A stretch of 60,000 nucleotides of DNA from Symsagittifera roscoffensis (Eukaryota > Xenacoelomorpha > Acoela > Convolutidae), in contig NC_087062.1 in assembly GCF_963678635.1 (NCBI RefSeq), positions 59,166,129 to 59,226,128 on the forward strand, written 5' to 3'. The notes beneath the pieces were generated by a model. It saw only the letters and a program-made list of their open reading frames with translations, did no database searches and was not told the origin of the DNA. Made by a program: the position numbers and the translations under genes. Below, in pieces: positions 37,109 to 47,000 of this stretch; within the stretch, counting starts at the first letter, position 1, and each line of letters starts with the position of its first letter.

Positions 37109-38719
37109 TGTAACATTCGCCCGGAAGATACATATCGACGGAAAATAAAACTAAGTCCTAAGACGACTGGCTAACGTCTAAACAGAGCTTTATATGCTTT
37201 TCGCCGTCTCTACCAAGCCAGTACTTTCGGTGGTCTCTTCTAACATCGGGTCGACAAAAAACGTTACTGCTTTCGGCTTCGGTCAAAACACTCAAATTAA
37301 CTTAGTTACATGCAGAAATAAATAGTGAGCTCATGGCTGGGTCTCAGTATCCCCAGACCACGAGGTCACTCCTAAAATTAAGGCTACTACTACTTATTGA
37401 ATTATTTTTGTTTTTGTTCAGTAGATAAAAATCATCATCTCCAACGAAGATGGATCAACCCTTTCCCCCAACTCCTAGCTTCTCATCCTTATCAAAATGA
37501 ATCCAGTTGTTAATTAAATTCAATTCAGGACATGACAGGAAGCTAAAAGTTTACATAAAAGGATAAAAGTTTCAGTCCCGAAACCCTTCCGGATTCTTGA
37601 ATCCACTGAATCAAGCACGTTAAACTTGATTTCTCCGTAACCCGGAAGGCTGTCTTCCACCCTTCACCGTTGTTCGCAACGGCCTTGCAACTATTGTAGC
37701 GACACAATAGTTGCAACTCGGAACGTTCTTTGTTAACTCCGTGATTCGTTGTCGTTTCTTAATCACAATTTCCGCTGTTCTCGCAATCGCAACTAATGTT
37801 GTTCTGTTTCTTTTTAGCTCTTCCGCCGAAATGGCCGCTTCTGATGTTTCTCAGAAATGTTAAGTCATCACTTCGAAAATTTAAAATTTCAAAATACTAG
37901 ATTATCTTGACCTTCACCGTTCTACTAATCATCCGAATAACGTCGTTAATCCTTCAAAATCACTAACTCGGAAGGTCCGCTGCTAAAAATTCCTAAACTG
38001 CAGAGATTGCATTTTGTCCATTCTGTTCGAATGTCACATATTCCCCGGACAGTCCGGTCAATGTCCTCATTGAATCACGCAATGTTCGTAAAATAGATAC
38101 AGTGTCATCGAACAGAATTTACAACATGCACGAAATTACTTTTGTCCACGTCACATCGACTCACTGCAGAATATAAATGGCATCATACCACATCACTATA
38201 GCCTTCAAATTCTTTCATTAATCTGCACATTGAGGATATGACCTAAGATAAAACATATTTTCCGACTTCCAATGTCAATGTCTCCGATTAAAACTTTTTC
38301 TCTTAAAACGGAGTAAAAGGTGTTGGTTTGCAGGACAGTCCTGCCAACCAACAAGCTAAAATTATCCTACTATGCTTTTTCCCTTCGGAAATCTTGCTTG
38401 TTATTGTCCTGAATATTCAAACTAAGAAACTCTGTGGTTAGAAAGAACAATGAAACAATCTCCCTCTTTGAGAGATTACCCAAGCCTTTCATGTCACCAC
38501 AAAGTGATCAGTACTCCTTCACCCAAGCCTTTCTAAATAAATAGTAAGTAAGTGTCTCTAAAGCCACTCAACTAAAATCAAAATGCAAGTTTATAAATGC
38601 AACAATTTCAAAATTCAACTAAATGTTTCAGTTTTCAATTACAACTTGGTTGCTTGGTTTCTCACTTGAGTTTTTTCACACACATAAAACAATTCTGAGT
38701 TTTAACTTTTTCTTCATCA
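37109..38719 (-). repeat. Candidate 3' LTR or terminal region
   Basis: On the plus strand it begins TGTAACATTCGCCC at the insertion breakpoint and could end ...CTTCATCA just before the pyrimidine tract at 38,721, giving TG...CA ends and about 1.6 kb. It contains no long open frame. It holds a UUCG-type hairpin (37,667-37,682), a perfect 13-base-pair hairpin (37,685-37,716) and a long-range inverted pair near 38,020-38,118. A full matching LTR is not found between 57.4 and 60 kb. Only bases 37,583-37,651 have a counterpart (59,064-59,132). The 5' LTR may lie beyond the window. Confidence 0.4.
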
Positions 38720-38720
38720 C

Positions 38721-38742
38721 TCCTTTGTTTTCTTCTTTTTTC
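38721..38742 (-). promoter_or_regulatory. Putative polypurine tract
   Basis: The minus strand here is almost all purine (GAAAAAAGAAGAAAACAAAG then GA), lies about 40 bases after the end of ORF2 and directly abuts TGATGAAG, a plausible LTR start. This is where plus-strand DNA synthesis would be primed in an LTR element. Supported only by composition and position. Confidence 0.4.
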
Positions 38743-38781
38743 GTCGTTTAGAAATTCTAAAACTTCTAAATTCTTCTAATT

Positions 38782-39573
38782 TCATCTCTTTTTGCATCTT
38801 GTTTTTTCGGTCATTTCTTCCTCTTGTGATACTGAATCTGCACTCTCAGTTTCCGTATCCTGCAACACGTCGTTAGCTATCCTGACGCTGCTGGAAGCCG
38901 TCCTCCAACACTTCTGCTCTTCTACCCCCTGTTTGCAACAAGGTAGGGGATCCATGTTAGTTTCTCTGTTCCTGCAGAAGCTGTTGTGGAGACACAACGT
39001 CACGTTTCTCTCCAAATCTTCCTTTAACATCTCTGCCTTCTCCTTTCCACTACGTTCACTCGTCCTGGAAATTCTTTTCACAGCGGTGGTCACTGCATTC
39101 CGATGAGTCACGAGAGCTCGCTTGAAAGCTCCTGCTCCAATGTCTAGCTGATATTCACTGTACACCCTGCCGTGCTTCGACATATGCTTTTTCGCATATT
39201 CGTACAACCATGCAGTCATGTTAGCTCTTAACCATGGCATCAATCGTTTTCTTGCCCATATCTTCTTCACTTCCATCGGAATGTTTAGAATTTTGCACAT
39301 TGTCTCAAAAAGATCTAATTCTTTTAGACAATCTAATTTCCGCAACTGTTCTCTCGTCGGTGCCTCCTGTCTATTATTTTCTCTCACATGAGCCTCCAGC
39401 CATCGTATCGCCATCATAACTCTCACTATCACTATTGTTATGGGCTGTGATGAATCTGGTAAACCCATGGAGAGCAGCTCTCCAGAGTCCCAGATCAACA
39501 TCAGATTACTACGCTTGGGATACCACCAGGTCTGCAGCAAGCAGTGGCAAGGAAACTCGTCATGTGTCAACAT
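38782..39573 (-). CDS. ORF2 segment, C-terminal end (263 aa), unknown function
   Basis: The last open segment of ORF2. It has a mostly helical-looking body (REQLRKLDCLKELDLFETMC; KKIWARKRLMPWLRANMTAW) and ends in an acidic and basic tail rich in Glu, Ser and Lys. It overlaps the preceding frame by a few bases (39,567-39,573) in another phase. Either this is a stop/start overlap or, as at the other junctions, a frameshift split one long protein. No domain recognised. The terminal Lys/Arg-rich end could be a nuclear localisation signal, which is inference. Confidence 0.6.
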   Translation of the reverse strand: MLTHDEFPCHCLLQTWWYPKRSNLMLIWDSGELLSMGLPDSSQPITIVIVRVMMAIRWLEAHVRENNRQEAPTREQLRKLDCLKELDLFETMCKILNIPMEVKKIWARKRLMPWLRANMTAWLYEYAKKHMSKHGRVYSEYQLDIGAGAFKRALVTHRNAVTTAVKRISRTSERSGKEKAEMLKEDLERNVTLCLHNSFCRNRETNMDPLPCCKQGVEEQKCWRTASSSVRIANDVLQDTETESADSVSQEEEMTEKTRCKKR

Positions 39574-40301
39574 GATGCTCCTCCAATTACGTTTTCCCGA
39601 ACTTCCAGTAATGGTTCCACTTCCATCATCACTCGGTGGACTTCATCATTCTCATCTACTGCATTGTAATCTGTGACAGTTGATCCTCTCTGTTTCTGTC
39701 TCTCAAAGTCACTGAAGTTCCCGCTCACATATCCCATGAACTTCTTTCCTAGTATTGATTCCAATTCTTCCTTGGTTCTCTCTGGAACTGCTGAGAACAT
39801 CTTACATAGCAACTCGTAAGATTTCTCGGACATTCTCGCCAGTCTCACACACTTCGGCACTGAGAAGGCTTGATCCACGATCGTTCTTGTACTCTTTACG
39901 TCCACAGCTACGAAATGTACAGGGTACCTGCTCTTGCACATTGGAGCCAATGTCGAACCCACCAAATATCGTGCTCCTGATGGTCTACAATAAGTCTCAC
40001 TGTGTCTGATGTTCATTTCCGTCTCGATTGCTTCCCTCCATCTTCCTATGTATTTCTGCTCAGTCTGCAGAACTCCTGGGAATACTTCTACACTGATGGC
40101 TGTGACCATCTCATGTTTCTGTTCTAGATTCAATAGTGACTCTAGAGAACCAAAGATGCTGTAGAATCCTAGTGCAGTCAATAGATTCACCTCGGTTCCT
40201 CCATGGCAATCTGCTATCAGTTCCGTCTCTGTCCTTGCTTTCATCACTACGTTTCCAAACAATACCGTCAATTGTTTGTGTTGTTTCTCTAGGGTCTTCA
40301 C
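39567..40301 (-). CDS. ORF2 segment (244 aa), unknown function
   Basis: Starts here at a GTG, so this is not a natural start. The same phase is open upstream to about 40,345 and joins the previous segment through a frameshift near the end of that frame. Its residues (FYSIFGSLESLLNLEQKHEMV, PVHFVAVDVKSTRTIVDQAF) look like an alpha/beta globular region. No motif I recognise. Similar G+C and codon use to the neighbours on both sides supports membership of the same long reading frame. Confidence 0.6.
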   Translation of the reverse strand: MKTLEKQHKQLTVLFGNVVMKARTETELIADCHGGTEVNLLTALGFYSIFGSLESLLNLEQKHEMVTAISVEVFPGVLQTEQKYIGRWREAIETEMNIRHSETYCRPSGARYLVGSTLAPMCKSRYPVHFVAVDVKSTRTIVDQAFSVPKCVRLARMSEKSYELLCKMFSAVPERTKEELESILGKKFMGYVSGNFSDFERQKQRGSTVTDYNAVDENDEVHRVMMEVEPLLEVRENVIGGASC

Positions 40302-40330
40302 ACAGTTCAGACCTCCACAAACGTGACCCT

Positions 40331-41032
40331 CTAGTCCACAGAGTTCCGCCAGACAGCTACCAGGTTTGACCCAGTCTTCTGTTCCCAGCCAGCCAACTCC
40401 ACTTTATCTTCTCCATTGCTCCTAGAGGCCGTTATCATCACATTATATTTGATGTTGAGGTCACGCAGGTTACAGTCTGCATTCAGTTCCCTCTGCACGT
40501 CTTGTGTCGCTCGCAATATTGAGTCAGCGTTGGGACTAGGACACCATGATGGCCTCATCAATTCCCACACTGCCATCAAGCTCGTTCTCAGTAATTCATC
40601 TGAGAATCCCAATCCAAACTCCACTCTTTTATCAGATTTTGGTACGGAAGGTGCAGTCACCTCTTCTTCCAAGACCAGTCCCAATTTAGCCTGTGGATTG
40701 TTAACGCTCTTAATCGTTACAATTCTGGACGTCCAGAAACTTAGCAACACCGCCTGCTCGTAATCGAAGAAGCAATCGCGTATGTCTTCACTCAGGATAG
40801 GGTTGTACGCTATCCCTATGATCCCGGATACGTAGCTATACGATTTCTTCTTGATCGGTCCACAGTATTCACTGGATTTCGGCAGTGCCCCCATAGATTT
40901 TTTAGCGAGTCTCAGCTCCTTGTTTGAGAATCTCCTGATTTCGTCTATTTTTCTCATGGGTTCTAATTCCTCGGGTTCTTTCATGTTCACCCTCATCGGT
41001 TTACTTTGCTGCATATCCAGCAGTGCTAGCAA
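40331..41032 (-). CDS. ORF2 segment (233 aa), unknown function
   Basis: The frame is in the same phase as the 195-residue segment before it and is separated from it by one TAA at 41,042. Reading resumes without a new ATG until residue 7, which suggests a nonsense change and not a gene boundary. It contains SYSYVSGIIGIAYNPILSED and a Cys/Tyr-bearing middle. No domain recognised. It ends by running out of phase near 40,331, where coding continues one phase over. Confidence 0.6.
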   Translation of the reverse strand: MLALLDMQQSKPMRVNMKEPEELEPMRKIDEIRRFSNKELRLAKKSMGALPKSSEYCGPIKKKSYSYVSGIIGIAYNPILSEDIRDCFFDYEQAVLLSFWTSRIVTIKSVNNPQAKLGLVLEEEVTAPSVPKSDKRVEFGLGFSDELLRTSLMAVWELMRPSWCPSPNADSILRATQDVQRELNADCNLRDLNIKYNVMITASRSNGEDKVELAGWEQKTGSNLVAVWRNSVD

Positions 41033-41041
41033 GAATAAGGC

Positions 41042-41629
41042 TTACGCTCGCTCATCGCCTTCCCTCAACATCTTAACACAAGTGTTCAATGCAGGTACTG
41101 AAATCTGCTCTATCAGGAATCGAATGAAACATAGAGCGTCTCTCCGCTTCGCACACGCTACTGCTGCTCCCTCTTGGACTATCAGATCCCTCAGGTTCGT
41201 CATAAGGAAAACTTTCTCCTCTTTTGACCTCTTCCTTTCTTCTGAATCATATTCTTTGCGAGTCAATCCCATCATGCACCAGGCGAACCCGAGTTGTAAC
41301 TCTGTTCTTACGTAAGGTACTGCCACGAGAGCATGTATTCTTGGCGTAGTCCTCATTTCTTCTTCGAAATACCTTAATACCACTGCTTTCCATGGAAGGC
41401 TCACCAACTGCTCCATCGTTTCTGCCTGTATGTCAGACGACGCTAAAGTCCCGTACGCCTTCTGCTTGAGGGTGGGTTCATCTATCGACACAGTCTCCGA
41501 CACTGTTAGTCGGTTATAGTCCACTGGTATTAGTTGTTCTGCGAACCTTCCCTTTCCGTGATTCATGGGAGATGGCTTAAAGTCTTTCATTTCGCTCTCT
41601 CCACATTGGCTGAGTATTTCCATTTCCAA
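41042..41629 (-). CDS. ORF2 segment (195 aa), unknown function
   Basis: Opens at a TTG within a longer open phase that reaches back to about 41,670, where it overlaps the end of the 160-residue segment. An A-rich stretch between them (AAAAATCCAAAAGG on the minus strand) is a likely indel site. It includes a helical Glu/Arg/Lys-rich part (RKEYDSEERKRSKEEKVF) and a Cys-containing C-terminal helix. Function unknown. Confidence 0.6.
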   Translation of the reverse strand: MEMEILSQCGESEMKDFKPSPMNHGKGRFAEQLIPVDYNRLTVSETVSIDEPTLKQKAYGTLASSDIQAETMEQLVSLPWKAVVLRYFEEEMRTTPRIHALVAVPYVRTELQLGFAWCMMGLTRKEYDSEERKRSKEEKVFLMTNLRDLIVQEGAAVACAKRRDALCFIRFLIEQISVPALNTCVKMLREGDERA

Positions 41630-41651
41630 GGTTGCTCCAGTCAGAGTGCGG

Positions 41652-42134
41652 TCACTCCTTTTGGATTTTTAACATTTTATCTGTGCCAGGCAGTTGATAA
41701 TCACCTTGCCCCAAATCCATGACCTCCTCGACTCGTTTCCTTTTCGCTGAGTTAACAGCTTTCAGTGATATCTCTGAATCCACCTTCGTCTTTCCGACTC
41801 TCCTCGGCATCACTCTGCTGCCTAACTTCATTTTCATCGCATTGAATTTATCAATCACCAATTTTGATCGCATCGTCCCTCTCCTGGTTCTTGACAGATA
41901 CACCACCTCTCCTTTATCGTCCTGCGGTGTCATCTTGATGGGAGAATTCGCTTCACTTTCATCAGTGGCCGAGTCGATCAACAACTCACTAAGTCTCCCT
42001 TCACAATCATCAAGCTTGTCAAGGACTTCCCTCATCAAGGGTTGGTTGAGACCCGTTTTCAGAATGGACTGGGTCCCATAGCTCTGAACCACGTCCAGAC
42101 TTCTTCCATAAACGCCACTCTGTCCAATTTGCAT
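41652..42134 (-). CDS. ORF2 segment (160 aa), unknown, basic C-terminal part
   Basis: The first 25 codons overlap the 670-residue segment in another phase; coding probably switches between the two near 42,060. The segment has an acidic stretch (DKLDDCEGRLSELLIDSATDE) followed by a basic one (KLGSRVMPRRVGKTK, NSAKRKRVEE), which may be a nuclear localisation or nucleic-acid-binding region. No domain recognised. Confidence 0.55.
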   Translation of the reverse strand: MQIGQSGVYGRSLDVVQSYGTQSILKTGLNQPLMREVLDKLDDCEGRLSELLIDSATDESEANSPIKMTPQDDKGEVVYLSRTRRGTMRSKLVIDKFNAMKMKLGSRVMPRRVGKTKVDSEISLKAVNSAKRKRVEEVMDLGQGDYQLPGTDKMLKIQKE

Positions 42135-44071
42135 CCCGTCCTACTCCCGTGGTCTCGGTGATGTACTTCCCATTCTTCTTCGGGCAGCGTTCCCAAGAAA
42201 GGTACTCTGGCTGAGGCCTCTATTCTTCTCCTCCTAGGTAATTCCATGAGGATTCTCTGGTCGTTATTTCTTGAATTTCCAGGAGAGCTGCTCTCCGGCA
42301 AATTCCGTTTCATTTCCTTAAAGGCTGATGGAGGCTCCAGTGTCGAGATGCCTTCATCCGCTGGCTCAGTCGTCTCCAACGTATCTGCATTGTTCTCAAG
42401 ATCACTGAAGATAATGAAATCCAGGCTGGATGTTCCTCCTGTCGATGCCCTGTCGTTTTCCCCACCAGCTTGATCTGCATCTTGTTGCATGGGTTCTTCG
42501 GTTTGACGGCTTCCTCCCTGTCCGTCATCTCCTTCTGTCATATCCTTGTTTGAGCTCGAGGGTCCTTGTCCATCATTGTCGGCTCCTTCCGGAAATCTCG
42601 GTATGATCAATGTACCGGACGATCTATCTTCCTCTTCTCCATGGACCACTTTGATTTCCTCGCAGCCGAAGGGTGCTAGGAAGGTTCTCGTCTGCAGTAT
42701 TCCTCCCACTTTCATCTCTTGTTTCACACTAGTCAGGATTAAGGAGGCTTCAGGCAGTTCGGTCCTGCCTCTCATCCTCATCGGAGCTAAGCCTAATCCC
42801 GTCCATTCCCCGTCGAATCTCCCAGGCTTGGGAGTCGCGGCGTTGCTTATTCGCCTTCTCGTTGCTTGATCCGTATATGCAAATCGTGTGTATTGTAACA
42901 CAGCGGCATTTCTCCCTACAAAGTATGGAACCATCGTTCCCACGAAATTCCCTACTCTCCTTTCATTGGCTTCGAATGCTCCCAATCTAGGAGTCTGTAC
43001 CACGGAGACTGCTCCGAGCAACATCCTTCTTATCAGAGGGAATTCAGGGATTGCCTCCGGCAGCTTCTTGTAATCACCCCAGTCCTTCGTCTCTTCTCTC
43101 ACTTTATGATATGCTGCAGTGAGACGAGGCACTCTGGTTATTTCACCATTCGTTTTATCATAGGGTCTCAGATTCCAAAGCTTCGGAAACACTTCGATGT
43201 GTCCTCTTTCTACTTCTCCCATGCGATCACGGAAGTGATCGTCAAAATTGATGACTGTCATCTCTGGCTCTGATATTTTTGTAAACAACAGATCTTCACT
43301 CATGAGCTCCCGCAGTGTGTGCTGCTCACACCAGTTCAGTGTACTACCGTCCACTGCTGATATGAGGTTCAGGTGCAGCACCGACCTCCTATATGCTTCC
43401 ACTTTAACCTCAGGGAACGCAAACGTGACTGCTGGTCCATAGATCACCGTCACAAACTCCGTGACTCCTCTGATCAGCGCCAAGGGATCGGTTCTCATAG
43501 CCAAGCTCAGATCGGTTAACAGCGGCATGCCTCCAACATGTCGCCTAACATCTTCCTCTCTTTCAATAGTCTCGTCTTCTCCCGTTCCAAAGCGATTTTG
43601 TTGTAAGAGATACTGGATAAGAGTGTGTCTCAGGTCTCTTATCTTATTCCACGAGTCCGTGGACTTCTTCACATCTAAGTTCCTCACTCTCTCTCTCATC
43701 TGCTCTGGACAACGTGTCAGTTTCATCAGTCCTCCCAAGTTTCCGTGGGTAATTGCAATCAATATCAGAAGTCCGTCTAGCCGCAGGTTCTGGATTCCAT
43801 CAGTGAGCAGTATCGCCGGTCCTTTCACGAAACTCTCTGCTCCAAATGTCACGAACAAGGCTATTAGTTCCACTATCGACACTTCCACTACTGCTTGGAG
43901 GAATTCTTTTATCAAGTAGTGCGAGACTTTCGGGTAAACTTTTGCCAAGAAGGACGCGGTCCATCCGGCTCCCAACCCTTCTAGCATGCTGTCTGTCCGT
44001 TCAAAGCCCTCCTGTCCCTTCACTTCCTGGGTCCAGAAGGTTTCCAGAGTAATCTGACACATTCTGTTCAC
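42059..44071 (-). CDS. ORF2 segment (670 aa), unknown, with acidic low-complexity region
   Basis: One of the two longest intact stretches of ORF2. It opens at GTG, overlapping the TGA that ends the SGNH segment. The same phase is open upstream, so the two were one frame before an indel near 44,085. Residues 1-470 look globular and include hydrophobic helices (HYLIKEFLQAVVEVSIVELI), which are helices but not convincing membrane spans. Residues about 490-600 are rich in Asp, Glu, Gly, Ser and Gln and look disordered. A basic patch (ELPRRRRIEASARV) follows. Not a recognisable Env: no signal peptide, no furin-like site in a sensible place, no C-terminal anchor. Confidence 0.75.
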   Translation of the reverse strand: MNRMCQITLETFWTQEVKGQEGFERTDSMLEGLGAGWTASFLAKVYPKVSHYLIKEFLQAVVEVSIVELIALFVTFGAESFVKGPAILLTDGIQNLRLDGLLILIAITHGNLGGLMKLTRCPEQMRERVRNLDVKKSTDSWNKIRDLRHTLIQYLLQQNRFGTGEDETIEREEDVRRHVGGMPLLTDLSLAMRTDPLALIRGVTEFVTVIYGPAVTFAFPEVKVEAYRRSVLHLNLISAVDGSTLNWCEQHTLRELMSEDLLFTKISEPEMTVINFDDHFRDRMGEVERGHIEVFPKLWNLRPYDKTNGEITRVPRLTAAYHKVREETKDWGDYKKLPEAIPEFPLIRRMLLGAVSVVQTPRLGAFEANERRVGNFVGTMVPYFVGRNAAVLQYTRFAYTDQATRRRISNAATPKPGRFDGEWTGLGLAPMRMRGRTELPEASLILTSVKQEMKVGGILQTRTFLAPFGCEEIKVVHGEEEDRSSGTLIIPRFPEGADNDGQGPSSSNKDMTEGDDGQGGSRQTEEPMQQDADQAGGENDRASTGGTSSLDFIIFSDLENNADTLETTEPADEGISTLEPPSAFKEMKRNLPESSSPGNSRNNDQRILMELPRRRRIEASARVPFLGTLPEEEWEVHHRDHGSRTGCKLDRVAFMEEVWTWFRAMGPSPF

Positions 44072-47000
44072 AAATTCAGCGGTCTTTCCCCGGCATTTTC
44101 CGCCAGGTTCACCTCCTTCAATAAGTAGGCATGTATCTTTGTGATCATCACGGGGCCTTGCTCAAAAGCATCTGCACCCAATGCCGCTACTCTAGTATTC
44201 AGGTGTAGCCACTGGTTGGCTTCCGGCTTGGTTCTCAGAACCATCGCCTCCAAATGAGCTCTCGTCTCTAGTGAATTTTTCCTTCTTGTGTTTTCACCTG
44301 TCACTTCCATTGCTCGGAACCATAAGTCGTTGGACATCGCCGCGATCACTCGATGGTCGTCGTCTATTCCCGGTTTCAGTTTGAGCTGTCGACTGAAGTT
44401 GGACAGTTCCAACCCCAGCACCTCGTCCAATACTAACATGTGTAGCGCATGGTCCTTGAATCCTCTCATCGCGTTTGAGATATCTGACCACACTGCAGGC
44501 AGTTCAGCCTTGAGCGGCCTCAGGTTCTCCATCTCTATCATGCGATTCGGGGCTGATATGATCACATCATATTTTCTTTCCGAAAGCAAGGTCACAATCG
44601 CATACACAAACTTCAGTCCATCCGGGAGATGTGCATACCCCGGAGACAACGCGAATACTATTCTCGGTGTCACTTTGGTGAATGACCCTTCCTTCGTCGC
44701 ATCCACCACTTCACCCATCGACTCAAGGATATCTTTTATCGCTGGCCACACAGCGTTCTCTGCCGTTGTAGGATCTCTGAGTCTGCTCAGAAAACCTCTA
44801 CTGTGTAGATGGTCATTGATGCCAGCGAACACGATCGTAATTGGGTTCATGCCCGTCTGCCTTTGTACCCCTATAGCCAGAGATATCGATTGTAGTAGGT
44901 TCAGGTCGACCGCTGCCAACATGACGTCCGGCCAAAACAGAGACTTGGAGGTGTACACGAACTCTGAATTCGCTAGTACCATAATCTTGGCCTTCCTCAT
45001 TTCTGCTTTGTCATAGGCGGCGAAGATGGTCTCATCTTTCTTTATCGCTTTCAATCCGCCGTATCTTTGGGCATCACCATCTTGATTCACTAGTTTTGGG
45101 TATATTCTCTCCTTCACATGACCAGGGGGTGAGCTTACTTGCCTGAACATCTTCACATGTTGTCCGATCGGCGCCCTTGTCACTAGAAATCTTCCAGGTC
45201 TCTCTTCTCGATTCCCTTCGTCATGATTCAACCTCACGTCTTGCAATGGTCTCGCGTTGACTGGTCCCATCGTGTTGTTAGAGGGCAGTCCCTCTAGGTC
45301 AGCAAATCTCAAGGCCGTCGTGGAGCTGAAATTTATGCTAGCGGCTATCAACCAGTCTACGCAGGTTATCGAGTACAATCTGCTGACGGATAGCGTCGCT
45401 CCATTCAGCATCCTCCTTACATCTTCGATAAAGCTTACTCTCTGGAGATCCAGCTTCATTAGCTCGTCTTTGTATACATGCCAGGGAGACGGTATGGGTC
45501 TTGACCACATCAACGAGCCTCTGCCCGGACGTCTCTCCTCTCGACTGGTACTTGTCGTCTCTGATCTAGTGTCCGATCTAGTGTCCGATCTAGACACGCC
45601 GGCTGTCTCTTCGATTGGGTTGACAGGTCCTATTCTTCTCCTAGGATGGATGGTCCTCCTCATCGGCGCTTCTCCCAATCGATCCTGTACGTCTATCCTT
45701 TGACCTGGTTCGCTGGAGCTTTGTTGCCTGTAGTTCGTGACGGCCGGGACCGTGCCCAAGCGTGTTTCCAGGCTAGGAGGCACAAAGGTGGTAATCACCG
45801 CGTCACTCACTGTTCCTTCTTCCTTCAGCACTCCTGTGTCAAAGAGTTCTGCTTCCAGCTCGTCCAACCGCTCTTGGAAGACTCGATTCAACCAAGCTTG
45901 TCCTTCGATACTGTCGAAGTGGATGCCGTCCGTGGTCAGTCTGGCCTGATCCATAGCTCTCAACTCATGTTCGATGTCCATGAGGATCATTCTTCCGGCG
46001 TTCCGACTTGCGAGGTTCCTCAAGATGTTATTCCACCTGACGACTCCCTCGTTGTGCCTTCTTCCTGATGCTGTCAGGCTTCTCGTATTCATTGGCACAG
46101 TGCAAACGGTCAGTACCGCACAATTGAATTTCTGCCAGAGGGTAGTAAACAAACACACCATCATTGATTCCCATAGTGCTTCCTGCTCATCTGAACCTCT
46201 GGAGATGTCATTCGTCCCAACCAGGATCATCACATTGGGGATCCTCCCTGGATTCATCAGTTCCACCATTCGATATAACTGGGCTATCGTCGCGCCTCCA
46301 AAGGCCATCACCGTGGTGACCCACGAGGGCCTCAAATTCGACAGCACTCTGACCAAGCTGTCTCCCAGTATCAGATGAGATGTCCCGAGTGGTGGTTGCT
46401 GCAGGCTTACAGCCGGGCTCCAAGTCGCTCGATTGATGCAGGCCCTCGGATCTGTCTCCGGAACTCCCGTGAAATTATGTTTCAATTGATTATTCTTTTG
46501 CACGTCTATTATGCGAGACACTTTCTTCGCTGGCATCTTCCGTATTCTTCTCTCTGGGGCCCTCGAGCTTCCCATGAGTGGTGTCACGTCACTTATCCCC
46601 TGACTGATCACGGTCTGGGAGAGTCGTACTCTGCCCGTGTCGTCAATCGTTCCATAGGGTGCAGTCACCCCGGAACCTGGCGCATTCTTGTTAGCGACCA
46701 GTCGTCCAGCTGTCTCTATCAGCTTCCTCACTGTCTGTTCCACGACGGGGTCACCCAAGGTGTCACTAGGATCCGGGATTGTTACTCGGATTGTCTCTGA
46801 TGGGAGCCGTGTCTCCGTTGTTTGACTCATTTCTCGAGGCGTCAAGAGCTCCATCGGGGACTGCCCACGAGGAAAATTCCTTGCAGGTATCACTTTCTCC
46901 ACGGCCGTTGTCAACGCCATCTGTTCCGATCGCTCTTTGTAGTCCTGCCTCAAGCGCTCAATCTCTTGACCCTGCTTTTTGTTGCAGTCTTCAAACAATT

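Noticed and set aside
42059-44071. 670-residue ORF2 segment as a retroviral envelope
   Set aside because: No signal peptide, no hydrophobic fusion peptide and no C-terminal membrane anchor are visible, and the preceding segment is an SGNH protein.
38792-46800. Many plus-strand open frames of 60-242 codons opposite the giant element
   Set aside because: They lie antisense to the minus-strand frames that carry recognisable domains, and their lengths fit the shadow of G+C-richer coding DNA. None has a motif.
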